From positions 42,540 through 106,539 of the forward strand of contig NZ_JAOCZP010000014.1 in the NCBI RefSeq assembly GCF_025336525.1: a stretch of 64,000 nucleotides of DNA, in the 5' to 3' direction. Under the pieces are notes generated by a model that did not search any database, had not been told where the DNA came from, and was given only the letters and a program-made list of their open reading frames with translations. The position numbers were made by a program, and so were the translations under genes. This document shows, one piece after another, positions 27,143-36,066 of the stretch. Position 1 is the stretch's first letter. Each line of letters starts with the position of its first letter. This DNA comes from Chelativorans salis (GTDB lineage: Bacteria; Pseudomonadota; Alphaproteobacteria; Rhizobiales; Rhizobiaceae).

Positions 27143-29103
27143 CAGCTTCCGCCTCCCATCTCTTCCAGCATTTCATCGCCTGGACGGACCTGGAGGTCGT
27201 AAAGCGCCCGGTAGCGCCCGCCCTTGGCGAGAAGCTCCTCATGGGTGCCACGCTCGACGATTTCGCCGCCTTCGACAAAAAGGATCTGGTCGGCGTGCAT
27301 CAGCGAGCTCAGCCGGTGGGCGATGACGATGGTCACCCGGTCCTTGGCGAAACGCCGCATGGCCGTGCGGATGCGCTGCTCGGTGGCGGCATCGATGGCG
27401 GCGGTGGAATCGTCGAAGACGATGACCGAGGGCCTAAGCATCATCGTGCGGGCGATGGTGAGCCGCTGGCGCTGGCCGCCCGAAAGCGATACGCCTCGCT
27501 CGCCCACCACCGTGCCGTAGCCGGCGGGAAGGCCAAGCACATAGTTGTGCAGCTGCGCGAACTCGCTCGCCCGCCCGATGCGCCGCTCATTCGCCCACGG
27601 GTCGCCATAGGCGATGTTGTTCTCGATAGTCGTGGTGAAGAGAAAGGCATCCTGCTGGACGACGGCAACCGACTGGCGCAGCGAGGCCAGCGTGGCCTTG
27701 CGGATGTCCTGCCCGTCGAGCGTGATGGCGCCGCCGGTGACATCGTAGAACCGCGGGATCAGATGGGCGATGGTCGATTTGCCGGAGCCGGGCGGGCCGA
27801 CGATGCCGACCGTCTCTCCCTTGCGGGCCTCGAAGCTGACATTCTTCAGGACCTGGCGGTCCGCAGCACTCGGATAGGCGAAGGAGACGTTGTCGAAGCG
27901 CAACGTGCCATCGGTTATCTCGAGCGGCCTGGCGTCCGACGCATCCTTGATGGCGATGTCAAGGTCGAGCAGGCCGAACAGGCGTGAGCCACAGGTGGAG
28001 GCGCGGGCAAAGGCGTTGACCATCATGCCGAGTTGGCGCACCGGCATCTGCAGGATGGTCATGAAAGTGAGGAACGTTGCCAGGGTGCCGACGCTGATCT
28101 CGCCGGCGACGACCTTGTTGCCGCCAACCAGAAGCACCAGCCCCATGGCCAGGAAGAAGGAGAAGGTCATGGCCGAGGTGTTACGCACGCGGATGCCGAC
28201 ACGCTCGTGAGCGAGTTCGAGCGCGCTCTTCGACGCACGGTCGAACTTCGTCATCTCGTGGGCCTGGGCGGCGAAGGCGCGTACGACGCGGATACCGCCG
28301 AGGTTCTCCTCCATGACGCGGGTGAGCACCGACAGGCGCTCCTGTAGTTCAAGCCAGGTGGCGCGCAGCTTCAACCGGGTGACGGAGGAGCGCCAGCCGA
28401 CGAAGGGAACAAAGCTCAGCGCCAGAAGGCCGAGCACGGGATCGGTGGAGATCAGGAAATAAGCACCGATGCCGATCAGCATGGTGAGCAGGACCGCGCG
28501 TACCAGCGCCGTCGAAAAATACATCCGCACGCCTTCAAGATCGAGCATGCCGATGGTGATCAGGTCGCCCGAATGCATCTGGTCGTGGAACGAGAAGGAG
28601 AGGCGCTGGATCTTCTCGTAGCAGGCAAGCCTGAGCTCATAGCCGATGTGGTGGCCGACGGCTTCGGCGTAGTAGTTCTGCGTCATGGTGAAAAGGCCGC
28701 GCAGCACGCTGACGGTCAAAAGCAGCAGCGCCGAGACCAGAAGCGCGCTTTCGGCGGCCGCCCCGGCCGCCCCACCACCGATCGCCGTCTGCGTCTGGTC
28801 CACGGCACGGCCGAGAAGCTGGGGAATGGTGAGCTGCAAAGTGGCGGCGATGATCGTCGAGCCGATGGCGAAGGCGACCTGCCAGGGATGGCGCAGATTC
28901 ATGCGCGTGATCCGCAACAGCGTGCTGAGGCCCTGGCCCCAACCGGCCGCCTCCACATGCGCGAACGAATTTCGTGCCTTCGTCGCGCTGCCAATGGCAT
29001 CGCTGCTCAAGGTGCTTTCCAGACTGAATTTCTTCGCCCAAAGGGCGGCGGCAAGGCAAAACGACTCGCCGTCAGGAACACTCGCCGCGCAATTAGGGCG
29101 CAA
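27142..29103 (-). CDS. Heterodimeric ABC exporter subunit with degenerate Walker B
   Basis: The partner half-exporter, up to 653 residues from TTG 29103; the first 65 residues are poorly conserved in character, so the real start may be further in. Membrane helices run from about residue 75 to 370. The ATPase has Walker A GPPGSGKST and canonical signature [12 protein letters not shown], but Walker B is VIVFDDSTAAID, with Asp in place of the catalytic Glu. Its Walker B thus pairs with the degenerate signature of the other subunit, and its good signature pairs with the partner's good Walker B. It comes first in the two-gene operon. Confidence 0.9.
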   Translation of the reverse strand: MRPNCAASVPDGESFCLAAALWAKKFSLESTLSSDAIGSATKARNSFAHVEAAGWGQGLSTLLRITRMNLRHPWQVAFAIGSTIIAATLQLTIPQLLGRAVDQTQTAIGGGAAGAAAESALLVSALLLLTVSVLRGLFTMTQNYYAEAVGHHIGYELRLACYEKIQRLSFSFHDQMHSGDLITIGMLDLEGVRMYFSTALVRAVLLTMLIGIGAYFLISTDPVLGLLALSFVPFVGWRSSVTRLKLRATWLELQERLSVLTRVMEENLGGIRVVRAFAAQAHEMTKFDRASKSALELAHERVGIRVRNTSAMTFSFFLAMGLVLLVGGNKVVAGEISVGTLATFLTFMTILQMPVRQLGMMVNAFARASTCGSRLFGLLDLDIAIKDASDARPLEITDGTLRFDNVSFAYPSAADRQVLKNVSFEARKGETVGIVGPPGSGKSTIAHLIPRFYDVTGGAITLDGQDIRKATLASLRQSVAVVQQDAFLFTTTIENNIAYGDPWANERRIGRASEFAQLHNYVLGLPAGYGTVVGERGVSLSGGQRQRLTIARTMMLRPSVIVFDDSTAAIDAATEQRIRTAMRRFAKDRVTIVIAHRLSSLMHADQILFVEGGEIVERGTHEELLAKGGRYRALYDLQVRPGDEMLEEMGGGS

Positions 29104-29206
29104 CGGGACTGCGGGTTCAAGTGTTTTGAGCCCCTATATGGCGGTTTTTTGACGCCTGGCATAGCATTTGCGGCAGGCGTGGCACGATGCTGCCGGGCTG
29201 GAGGCT

Positions 29207-30133
29207 TCAGGCGCTCAGAAGCGCTTCGACTTCGGCTAGCTCCGGCATCGAGGGCGCGGTGCCTGGGCGGGTGACGGAGATGCCCGCCACAGCGCATCCG
29301 AAGCGCACCGCCTCGGCCGGTGTCAGACCACGTGCGAGGCCCACGGCGAACCCGCCGTTGAAGGCATCGCCCGCGCCGGTGGTCTCCACAACGGGACCGG
29401 CGGCGAATGCGGGGACGTGCTCGGCGCTATCGCGGTCGACAAGGAGTGCACCTTTCTCGCCGAGCGTCACCACCGCCGCTCCCACACCTTTTTCCAGAAG
29501 CGCCTCGCCGGCACGGCGCGCGTCAGCGGGGGAGGTCACGGCAATGCCCGTCAACTCCTCCGCCTCCGTCTCGTTGGGAGTGGCGTAATCGCAAAGGGCG
29601 AAGATCTCCGGCGGCAGCTTGGCGGCAGGCGCCGGGTTGAGGATCGTCGTCACGCCCGCTTCCCGGGCGATTTCCAAGGCACGGATGGCCGCCTCGATTG
29701 GCTGCTCGAGCTGCGTGACGAAGACGCCGGCGGAGCGGATGAGATCGGCACTGGCTTCGATGTCGGCAGGCGAGATAAGCGTCGCCGCACCCGGGCAGAC
29801 GATGATGGCATTGTTGCCGCTCTCCTCCTCCACGAAGATATAGGCTGCCCCCGTGTAGCTCTCCGGCGTCTCGATGACCGCCGGTTTGACCCCCGCTTCC
29901 CGCCATGTCGTGAGCGCCATATCGGCGAAGGGGTCGCGGCCGAGACGCGTGATGAAGCTGACGTCGGCGCCCAGTCGCGCAGCGGCCACGGCTTGGTTTG
30001 AGCCCTTGCCGCCAGGGCCGAGTTTGAAGGCGCTGCCCAGCAGCGTCTCTCCCATCCGCGGCTGACGGCTGGCGCGGTACGCGGTATCGGCGACGAAGAC
30101 GCCGAGGATAACAGTCGGCTTGCCTTTCTCCAT
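29207..30133 (-). CDS. rbsK: Ribokinase, PfkB family
   Basis: A cytoplasmic sugar kinase of 308 residues that phosphorylates ribose or a similar sugar. It has the N-terminal GPGGKGSNQAVAAARLGA motif (sugar and dimer contact), the anion-hole signature TTGAGDAFNGGFAVG with catalytic Asp, and the ADP-binding NPAPA and TPNETEAEELTG motifs. ATG 30133 lies five bases after the RbsD/FucU stop and gives the normal N-terminus; no clear ribosome site precedes it, which suggests translational coupling. It ends the minus-strand operon with the ATPase gene. Confidence 0.92.
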   Translation of the reverse strand: MEKGKPTVILGVFVADTAYRASRQPRMGETLLGSAFKLGPGGKGSNQAVAAARLGADVSFITRLGRDPFADMALTTWREAGVKPAVIETPESYTGAAYIFVEEESGNNAIIVCPGAATLISPADIEASADLIRSAGVFVTQLEQPIEAAIRALEIAREAGVTTILNPAPAAKLPPEIFALCDYATPNETEAEELTGIAVTSPADARRAGEALLEKGVGAAVVTLGEKGALLVDRDSAEHVPAFAAGPVVETTGAGDAFNGGFAVGLARGLTPAEAVRFGCAVAGISVTRPGTAPSMPELAEVEALLSA

Positions 30134-30138
30134 GGAGG

Positions 30139-30591
30139 TCAGTCCTGATCGGGCGGGATGACGCCCTTGCGGAAGGCGAAGCAACCGTAGAAGCGGCGTT
30201 CGCCGGTCTGGATAACGCAATAGGCCTGTTTGGCGCGCTCGTAGAAGGCATAACGCTCGACGCCGATCATCGGCCAGGAACGGCCCTCCGCCTTGTCGAC
30301 CACCTTCTGCACCTCCGCCTGCACCGGCGGGATTTCGTCCGGTTGGCCGACGATCTCCATGCGCGCCGCCGCGTCGTCTACGAAGGTGTCGAGCGGATAG
30401 ACGGACAGGATGGCCGCGGCCACCTCGGCCGCCGTGGCGTCAATGCGCAGGAGCCTGCCGAGACGCGTCTGCCGGGCAACGGAATCGGAGGGGAAATTCG
30501 TGTCGGCGATGATGAGGTCGTCGCCGTGGCCCATGGCCCTCAACGCAAAGAGCACGTCGGCGTTCAATAGCGGGTTGATTCCCTTGAGCAT
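30139..30591 (-). CDS. RbsD/FucU sugar mutarotase family protein
   Basis: The 150-residue protein begins at ATG 30591 after GGAGGGA and reads LKGINPLLNADVLFALRAMGHGDDLIIADTNFPS; the GHGDDLIIADTNFP block is the family signature. RbsD converts ribopyranose to the ring form used by ribokinase, and FucU interconverts L-fucose anomers; this sequence looks closer to FucU in its ADTNFPS part. It lies between the ribokinase and the ATPase genes, so it prepares an imported sugar for phosphorylation or oxidation. Confidence 0.9.
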   Translation of the reverse strand: MLKGINPLLNADVLFALRAMGHGDDLIIADTNFPSDSVARQTRLGRLLRIDATAAEVAAAILSVYPLDTFVDDAAARMEIVGQPDEIPPVQAEVQKVVDKAEGRSWPMIGVERYAFYERAKQAYCVIQTGERRFYGCFAFRKGVIPPDQD

Positions 30592-30640
30592 GTCTTCCCT
30601 CCAAGAGCGGCCGGTCGCGGCCAATGTTTCGATTGCGGCC

Positions 30641-31696
30641 TTACAGCCTCTGCCCGGTGTCGGCGTGGAATAGGTGCACCTGGTCCGGACGGGGACGCAG
30701 GCGGATGGTATCGCCAGGCCGGAAATTGTGGCGCTGCCGGAAAAGAGCCACCAGATCGTTGCCGCCGAAATGCAGAAAGACCAGCGTCTCCGAGCCCGTC
30801 GGCTCGACCACCGAAATCTCGGCCGGCAAGCCGTCGTCGGCGAGTTCCAGATGTTCCGGGCGGATACCCAGCACGATCGGCTGACCGTCCTCGACCCTGT
30901 GCTCGCCGGAGACGGCGACATGCGCACCGTCGATCTCCACCGTGCTCTTCTCCCCGTTCACCTTGGCCTTCAGCATGTTCATGGAGGGCGAGCCGATGAA
31001 GCCGGCGACGAACAGGTTGGCCGGGCGGTCGAAAACCTCCAGAGGCTCGCCGATCTGCTCGACCCGCCCGTCCTGCATGACCACGATCCTGTCGGCCATT
31101 GTCATCGCCTCCACCTGATCGTGCGTGACGTAGACGGTCGTCGTCTTCAGGCGCTGGTGCAGCTCCTTGATCTCCGTGCGCATCTGCACACGCAGCTTGG
31201 CGTCGAGATTCGACAGCGGCTCGTCGAACAGGAAGACCTGCGGATCGCGCACGATGGCGCGTCCCATGGCGACACGCTGGCGCTGGCCGCCCGACAGCTG
31301 TCGCGGATAGCGGTCGAGAAAGGGCGTGAGCCCCAGAATCTCGGCCGCCCGCTCGACGCGCTGGCTCACCTCGCGGGCGTCCATGCCGCGCAGGCGCAGC
31401 GCGAAGGCCATGTTGTCCTTCACCTTCATGTGTGGGTAGAGCGCGTAGTTCTGGAACACCATGGCAATGTCGCGCTGGGAGGGCGGCAGGTGGTTGACGA
31501 TCTTGTCGCCGACCAGGATCGCCCCCTTGGTGATGCTTTCGAGGCCGGCGATCATGCGCAGCAAGGTCGACTTGCCGCATCCCGATGGCCCGACGAGGAC
31601 GACGAACTCCCCATCCGCAATGTCGATATCCACCCCGTGGATCACCTCCACGGGGCCGAAGGATTTGCGGACCCTGCGGACCGTAACGTTGGACAT
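30641..31696 (-). CDS. CUT1 sugar importer ATPase, UgpC/MalK type
   Basis: A 351-residue ATPase with Walker [10 protein letters not shown], signature [14 protein letters not shown], Walker [18 protein letters not shown]-loop [13 protein letters not shown] and a C-terminal TOBE domain ([28 protein letters not shown]). ATG 31696 follows GGGAGGAACC. It is divergent from the binding-protein gene at 31990, with a shared 293-base promoter region, and very probably powers that importer, since no ATPase gene accompanies the permeases there. It heads the operon with the mutarotase and ribokinase. Confidence 0.95.
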   Translation of the reverse strand: MSNVTVRRVRKSFGPVEVIHGVDIDIADGEFVVLVGPSGCGKSTLLRMIAGLESITKGAILVGDKIVNHLPPSQRDIAMVFQNYALYPHMKVKDNMAFALRLRGMDAREVSQRVERAAEILGLTPFLDRYPRQLSGGQRQRVAMGRAIVRDPQVFLFDEPLSNLDAKLRVQMRTEIKELHQRLKTTTVYVTHDQVEAMTMADRIVVMQDGRVEQIGEPLEVFDRPANLFVAGFIGSPSMNMLKAKVNGEKSTVEIDGAHVAVSGEHRVEDGQPIVLGIRPEHLELADDGLPAEISVVEPTGSETLVFLHFGGNDLVALFRQRHNFRPGDTIRLRPRPDQVHLFHADTGQRL

Positions 31697-31989
31697 GGTT
31701 CCTCCCGTGACCCGACCCGGCGAGAAGAACAGACGAGCCGGCGCGCGATGTCAATCGTAAAGAACCACCCGCTTTCTTTACCATTTTTGTCCATCCGGCC
31801 TCCCACCGGCGATTTATTGACAATGGTCCAACTTGCCTCATACTCATCGGAACCGGGAGGCATACGGGGAGGAAACAGGCGGGAGAAGGGCGAGACGACA
31901 TCCTCAGTGCCTGCCTTCGATAAATCGTTTTACCGGCTACCGATGGCTCCCAGCCACAATCATGGAAGTCTTAAGGGAGGAAACCATCC

Positions 31990-33663
31990 ATGAAGGTCCA
32001 TATCTACGAGCGACTGATGGCCATACAGGCCAGCCGTCGCGGCATCCTGAAGGGCGCGGCGGGCGCCGGCGCCCTGACACTCGGCGCAACGAGCGGACTA
32101 GGAGCGCTGGCGCGACACGCCGTCGCGCAAGACAACCTGCGCGCCGAAATCCTGAAGATCCCCGGCGTGGGCATGGGCTCGCCCACCGACGCCGACTGGC
32201 AGAGGGTCGGCGAGATGTGTCTCGGTGGCACCAGGGAGACGGTCGAGGAAGGCGAGTTCGAGGGCGTGCAACTCACCTTCATGGGTCTCAATAACCAGAA
32301 CCTGCATAACTTCCTGTTCCGCGGTTTCTTAAGGCCGTGGGAGCAATATACCGGCGCCCGCATCGAATGGATCGACCTGGCGCAGGCGGACTACAACCCG
32401 CGGCTCCAGCAGTCGATCGCCACCGGCACGGTGGATTTCGACATGCTGGAAATGGGCGCGCCATTCGAGGGCGACACGGCCGGGCGCGGTCTGCTCGACG
32501 AGATGCCCGACTGGGTGAAGACGCTCATCGACATGGACGACTATGTCGACTACCTGAAAGAGCCGGTCGGCACCTGGGACGGCAAGACCTACCGGATCTC
32601 CATCGACGGCGACTGCCACACGCTAGCCTTCCGCACGGACTATTATGGAAACGAAGAGTTTGCCCAGGCTTGGGCAGAGGAGGGCGACGGCAGCCCATGG
32701 GAGTCGCCGACCACCTGGGCGCAGGTCAACGCGCACTCCAGGTTCCTGGCCGGCAAGACCGATCCGCTGACGGGCCTGCCCGCGTACGGTTTCCTCGATC
32801 CGCTGAAGATCACCTGGGGCGGCTTCGGCTTCTACTTCCTGGCCGACCGGGCGGCACCCTATGCCAAGCACCCGGACGATCCGGCCTGGTTGTTCGACCC
32901 CGAGACGATGAAGCCGCGGGTCAACAACCCGGCCTTCGTGCGGGCCATAGAGGAGGTGATGGAGTTGGTGGAGGCCGGCGCCTATCCGCAGGACCAGCTC
33001 AACGCCGACCCCAACACCACGGCCTTCCAGCAGTTCCTGGCCGGCACCGGCGGGATGCTGACCTGGTGGGGCGACGTCGGTTCCAACGCGCGCACCTCCG
33101 ACACCTCAGTGGTGGGCGACGTGGTGGGCTTCTCCACCAATCCCGGCGCGGATGCGGTCTACAATTCCCAGTCCGGCGAATGGGAGCAGACAGCCAACGA
33201 GGCGCCCAACAACGCCTATATCGGCTGGGGCATCTATGTGACCAACCGTGTCTCGGATGATGAAAAGAAGCGCAAGGCGGCATGGTCGGCGGCGGCACAT
33301 CTGGGCGGCAAGGACCTGTCCTTGTGGACCTCGGCCTATCCGTCCGGCTTCCAGCCCTACCGCAAGTCGCACTTCAATTACGACGAGTGGGAGGCGGCCG
33401 GCTACGACCGCGACTTCATCGAGGACTATCTGAGCTCCAACCGCGACAGCTATAATCACCCGAATGCAGCCATCGAGCCGCGCATTCCCGGCATCTTCCA
33501 GTACTATTCGATCGCCGAGGACGAACTGGCCAAGATATTCTCCGGCCAGTACGGCTCCGTGCAGGAGGGCGCCGACGCCATCGCTGAGGCCTGGGAGGGG
33601 ATCACCGACCAGATCGGCCGCGAGCGGCAGATCGAGCTGTACAAAGCCTCGCTCGGCATGTGA
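31990..33663 (+). CDS. Large CUT1-type binding protein with Tat signal
   Basis: A 557-residue extracellular solute-binding protein, clearly longer than the usual 420-450 of CUT1 proteins. ATG 31990 follows GGGAGGAAACC and leads to a twin-arginine signal (ASRRGILKGAAGAGALTLG, ending about HAVAQ). The mature part has the DYNPRLQQSIATGTVDFDML and WDGKTYRISIDGDCHTLAFR segments of sugar-binding proteins. It starts the plus-strand importer operon, is separated from the permease genes by a hairpin, and is divergent from its ATPase gene. The ligand is unknown. Confidence 0.92.
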   Translation: MKVHIYERLMAIQASRRGILKGAAGAGALTLGATSGLGALARHAVAQDNLRAEILKIPGVGMGSPTDADWQRVGEMCLGGTRETVEEGEFEGVQLTFMGLNNQNLHNFLFRGFLRPWEQYTGARIEWIDLAQADYNPRLQQSIATGTVDFDMLEMGAPFEGDTAGRGLLDEMPDWVKTLIDMDDYVDYLKEPVGTWDGKTYRISIDGDCHTLAFRTDYYGNEEFAQAWAEEGDGSPWESPTTWAQVNAHSRFLAGKTDPLTGLPAYGFLDPLKITWGGFGFYFLADRAAPYAKHPDDPAWLFDPETMKPRVNNPAFVRAIEEVMELVEAGAYPQDQLNADPNTTAFQQFLAGTGGMLTWWGDVGSNARTSDTSVVGDVVGFSTNPGADAVYNSQSGEWEQTANEAPNNAYIGWGIYVTNRVSDDEKKRKAAWSAAAHLGGKDLSLWTSAYPSGFQPYRKSHFNYDEWEAAGYDRDFIEDYLSSNRDSYNHPNAAIEPRIPGIFQYYSIAEDELAKIFSGQYGSVQEGADAIAEAWEGITDQIGRERQIELYKASLGM

Positions 33664-33691
33664 TCACCGCCTGAGGGCGACGGACGAAGGG

Positions 33692-33716
33692 GGACCGGCG
33701 GCCACGCCGCCGGTCC
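33692..33716 (+). terminator. Intercistronic stem-loop after binding-protein gene
   Basis: GGACCGGCGGC (33692-33702) and GCCGCCGGTCC (33706-33716) form a perfect 11-bp stem with a CAC loop, followed by TTTC. It lies 28 bases after the stop. It may end most transcripts here, with the permeases expressed by read-through. Confidence 0.75.
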
Positions 33717-33832
33717 TTTCTCGCCCGGACTTGCGGTACGGGACAAAAATGGAGCTATAGTCGGTGAGTGTATCGCGGCGGGAGCACGGGCAAGCCTCGC
33801 GCCGCCGGTATCAACCACCGCAGGGAACAGGC

Positions 33833-34963
33833 ATGGACGAGGCAACCGCACGGGCGATCGAGTCGGACGATTTCGTGGCGCCTGATCCGATTCCCGAATC
33901 GCGCAAGCGGCTGGGGCGAATGGTTTTCGCCGTGGGCACAGTGGTGCTCGTCGTAACGGCGCTGGCACGCCTGCTCCAGGAGCTCGGCAGCTTCGATTTC
34001 GGCTTCGTCACCTGGCGGCCGGTGCTCTACGCCTACATCTTCTGGGGCATCGCGCTCGGTTGGTCGCAGGTGCTGCGGCGCGGCGAGGACGGAAAGCGCG
34101 CACTGTTCGTGCTGCCGGCCGCACTGTTCGTCGTCGCCATGGTGGTGTTCCCGCTCCTGTTCGCCGTCTACGTCTCGTTCACGGATTGGAACCTGTCGGC
34201 GCTCGGCGGACCGAAGTTCAACGGCCTTGCCAATCTGCGCCGGATGACCAGCGACCCGTTTTACTGGAATGCCATGCTGAACATGGTGTGGTACATCCTG
34301 GCCATCATCGTCGAATATGCCATCGCCTTCGGCATGGCGCTGATCCTGCATTCGCAAATCCGCGCCCGGAAGTTCTTCCGCGTCGTCTTCCTCCTGCCGC
34401 TCATGCTCTCGCCGGTGGCGCTGTCCTGGATGGTCGGCAAGTCGATGATGGAGATCCGCTTCGGGCCGCTCGCCAATCTCGCGCGGTGGCTGGGATGGGA
34501 CAATCCCGCCTTTTTCTCCGAACCGTGGCTGGCGCGGTCGTCGATCATGGTGATGGATGCGTGGACCTTCATCCCCCTGATGATGATCATCCTGCTCGCC
34601 GGGCTCCAGTCGCTGCCCAAGGAAGTGATGGAGGCGGCCAAGGTGGACGGTGCCACCCCCTGGCAGACTTTCTGGAAAATCACCTTTCCGCTCATGCTGC
34701 CCGTGTCGATCACGGCGGTCATCATCCGCGTGATCTTCAAGCTCAAGCTCGCCGACATCATCATCAACGTCACCTCGGGTGGGCCGGGCGGTGCCACCGA
34801 TTCCATCACCAGCTTCATCTTCCGCGTTTACCGCGACCGCTCCAATGTCGGCTACGGCACGCTGCTCGCGGTGGTCTATCTGGTGATCATCGTGGCGTTT
34901 CTTCTGGCGCTGCTCAATCTGCTCAGCCGCTGGATGCGCGGCTACGATCAGGAGGTCTCATAG
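33833..34963 (+). CDS. CUT1 sugar importer permease, MalF type
   Basis: A 376-residue permease with an extended N-terminal part: two extra helices (residues about 22-45 and 58-75) precede the standard core with FVLPAALFVVAMVVFPLLFAV. The EAA loop is EAAKVDGATPWQTFWKITFP. ATG 33833 follows CAGGGAACAGG; an in-frame start at 33764 is possible. It forms the channel with the following gene. Confidence 0.9.
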   Translation: MDEATARAIESDDFVAPDPIPESRKRLGRMVFAVGTVVLVVTALARLLQELGSFDFGFVTWRPVLYAYIFWGIALGWSQVLRRGEDGKRALFVLPAALFVVAMVVFPLLFAVYVSFTDWNLSALGGPKFNGLANLRRMTSDPFYWNAMLNMVWYILAIIVEYAIAFGMALILHSQIRARKFFRVVFLLPLMLSPVALSWMVGKSMMEIRFGPLANLARWLGWDNPAFFSEPWLARSSIMVMDAWTFIPLMMIILLAGLQSLPKEVMEAAKVDGATPWQTFWKITFPLMLPVSITAVIIRVIFKLKLADIIINVTSGGPGGATDSITSFIFRVYRDRSNVGYGTLLAVVYLVIIVAFLLALLNLLSRWMRGYDQEVS

Positions 34964-34966
34964 GCA

Positions 34967-35899
34967 ATGGTCGCCGTCCCCGAAGCGATTCCCGAGGTTG
35001 TGGAGCAGGAGGAGACATCCGTCGAACGGTTGCGCAAGCTCTTTTTGCGCATGCTCGTCTACGGCATCCTGTTCGTGTGGGCCGTCATCTGCCTGTTCCC
35101 GATCTTTTGGACGGTGACGACCTCCTTCAAGATGGCGCCGGACGTCATGCGCGGGCATCTCATTCCCTGGGTTGACTTCACGCCGCAATGGCTCGGCTGG
35201 CGCTCGCTCGGCCTGTCGCCGGAGACGATCTTCAATTATTCGACCGTACGTGCGGAGTTCATGAAGCGCTTCATGAACAGCGTCGTCACCTCGCTCTCGG
35301 CCTCCTTCCTGGCGGTGGTTCTCGGCTCGCTCGCCGCCTATGGGCTGAGCCGCTTCCGCTACCACTTCGGCCCGATGAAGAACTCCGACATCTCCTTCTT
35401 CTTCCTGTCGCAGCTCATCCTGCCGCCGGTGGTGCTCGCCCTGCCGTTCCTGGCGCTCTACAAGGGGCTGGCCCTCCTCGATACGCGCATCGGGCTCATC
35501 CTCCTCTACACACTGATGGTGATGCCAATCGTCATCTGGATCATGCGCGACCAGTTCAAGGCCATTCCGGTGGAGCTCGAGGAGGCTGCCCTCGTCGACG
35601 GGCTGTCGGTATGGGGCGCGTTTTTACGCATCGTGGTGCCGATCTCGCTGCCGGGCATGGTCGCCGCCTTCATCCTGTCGCTCATCCTGTGCTGGAACGA
35701 GTATTTCTTCGCGGCACTTCTCACCAGCACCGAGGCCAAGACGCTGCCGGTGATGGTGGCGAGCCAGACGGGCAGCCAGGGCATCAACTGGTGGTCGATG
35801 GCCGCGCTCTCGACGGCAGCAATCGCACCGCTCCTGATCGTCGGCATCATCCTGGAGCGCTACATCATCGCCGGCATGTCGACGGGGGCGGGGAAGTAG
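34967..35899 (+). CDS. CUT1 sugar importer permease, MalG type
   Basis: The 310-residue second permease has AGGAGG inside the end of the previous gene, three bases of gap and six helices, the first being LVYGILFVWAVICLFPIFW. The EAA loop is EEAALVDGLSVWGAFLRIVVP. It ends the plus-strand operon; a repeat follows. Confidence 0.93.
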   Translation: MVAVPEAIPEVVEQEETSVERLRKLFLRMLVYGILFVWAVICLFPIFWTVTTSFKMAPDVMRGHLIPWVDFTPQWLGWRSLGLSPETIFNYSTVRAEFMKRFMNSVVTSLSASFLAVVLGSLAAYGLSRFRYHFGPMKNSDISFFFLSQLILPPVVLALPFLALYKGLALLDTRIGLILLYTLMVMPIVIWIMRDQFKAIPVELEEAALVDGLSVWGAFLRIVVPISLPGMVAAFILSLILCWNEYFFAALLTSTEAKTLPVMVASQTGSQGINWWSMAALSTAAIAPLLIVGIILERYIIAGMSTGAGK

Positions 35900-35925
35900 G
35901 GGAGGGCAGGACGGTGCGTGCCTTC

Positions 35926-36046
35926 GCCCTTGCCCTCGACAAGCTCAGGATGAGGACAAAGGCAAGGCTAGCTCATCATAGTTTTAACGTTGGGCAGAAG
36001 GACGCAAACACAAGCCCTCATCCTGAGCTCGTCGAAGGACGAGGGC
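35926..36046. repeat. Dispersed inverted repeat between convergent genes
   Basis: The arms CTCGACAAGCTCAGGATGAGG (around 35935-35955) and CCTCATCCTGAGCTCGTCGA (around 36016-36035) are near-exact reverse complements. The CCTCATCCTGAGC...CGAAGGA core is a widespread intergenic repeat of alphaproteobacteria. It fills the 167-base gap between the permease and the convergent kinase gene and may end both transcripts. Confidence 0.8.
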
Positions 36047-36066
36047 GGGATGCAGTGCTTAAGGTT

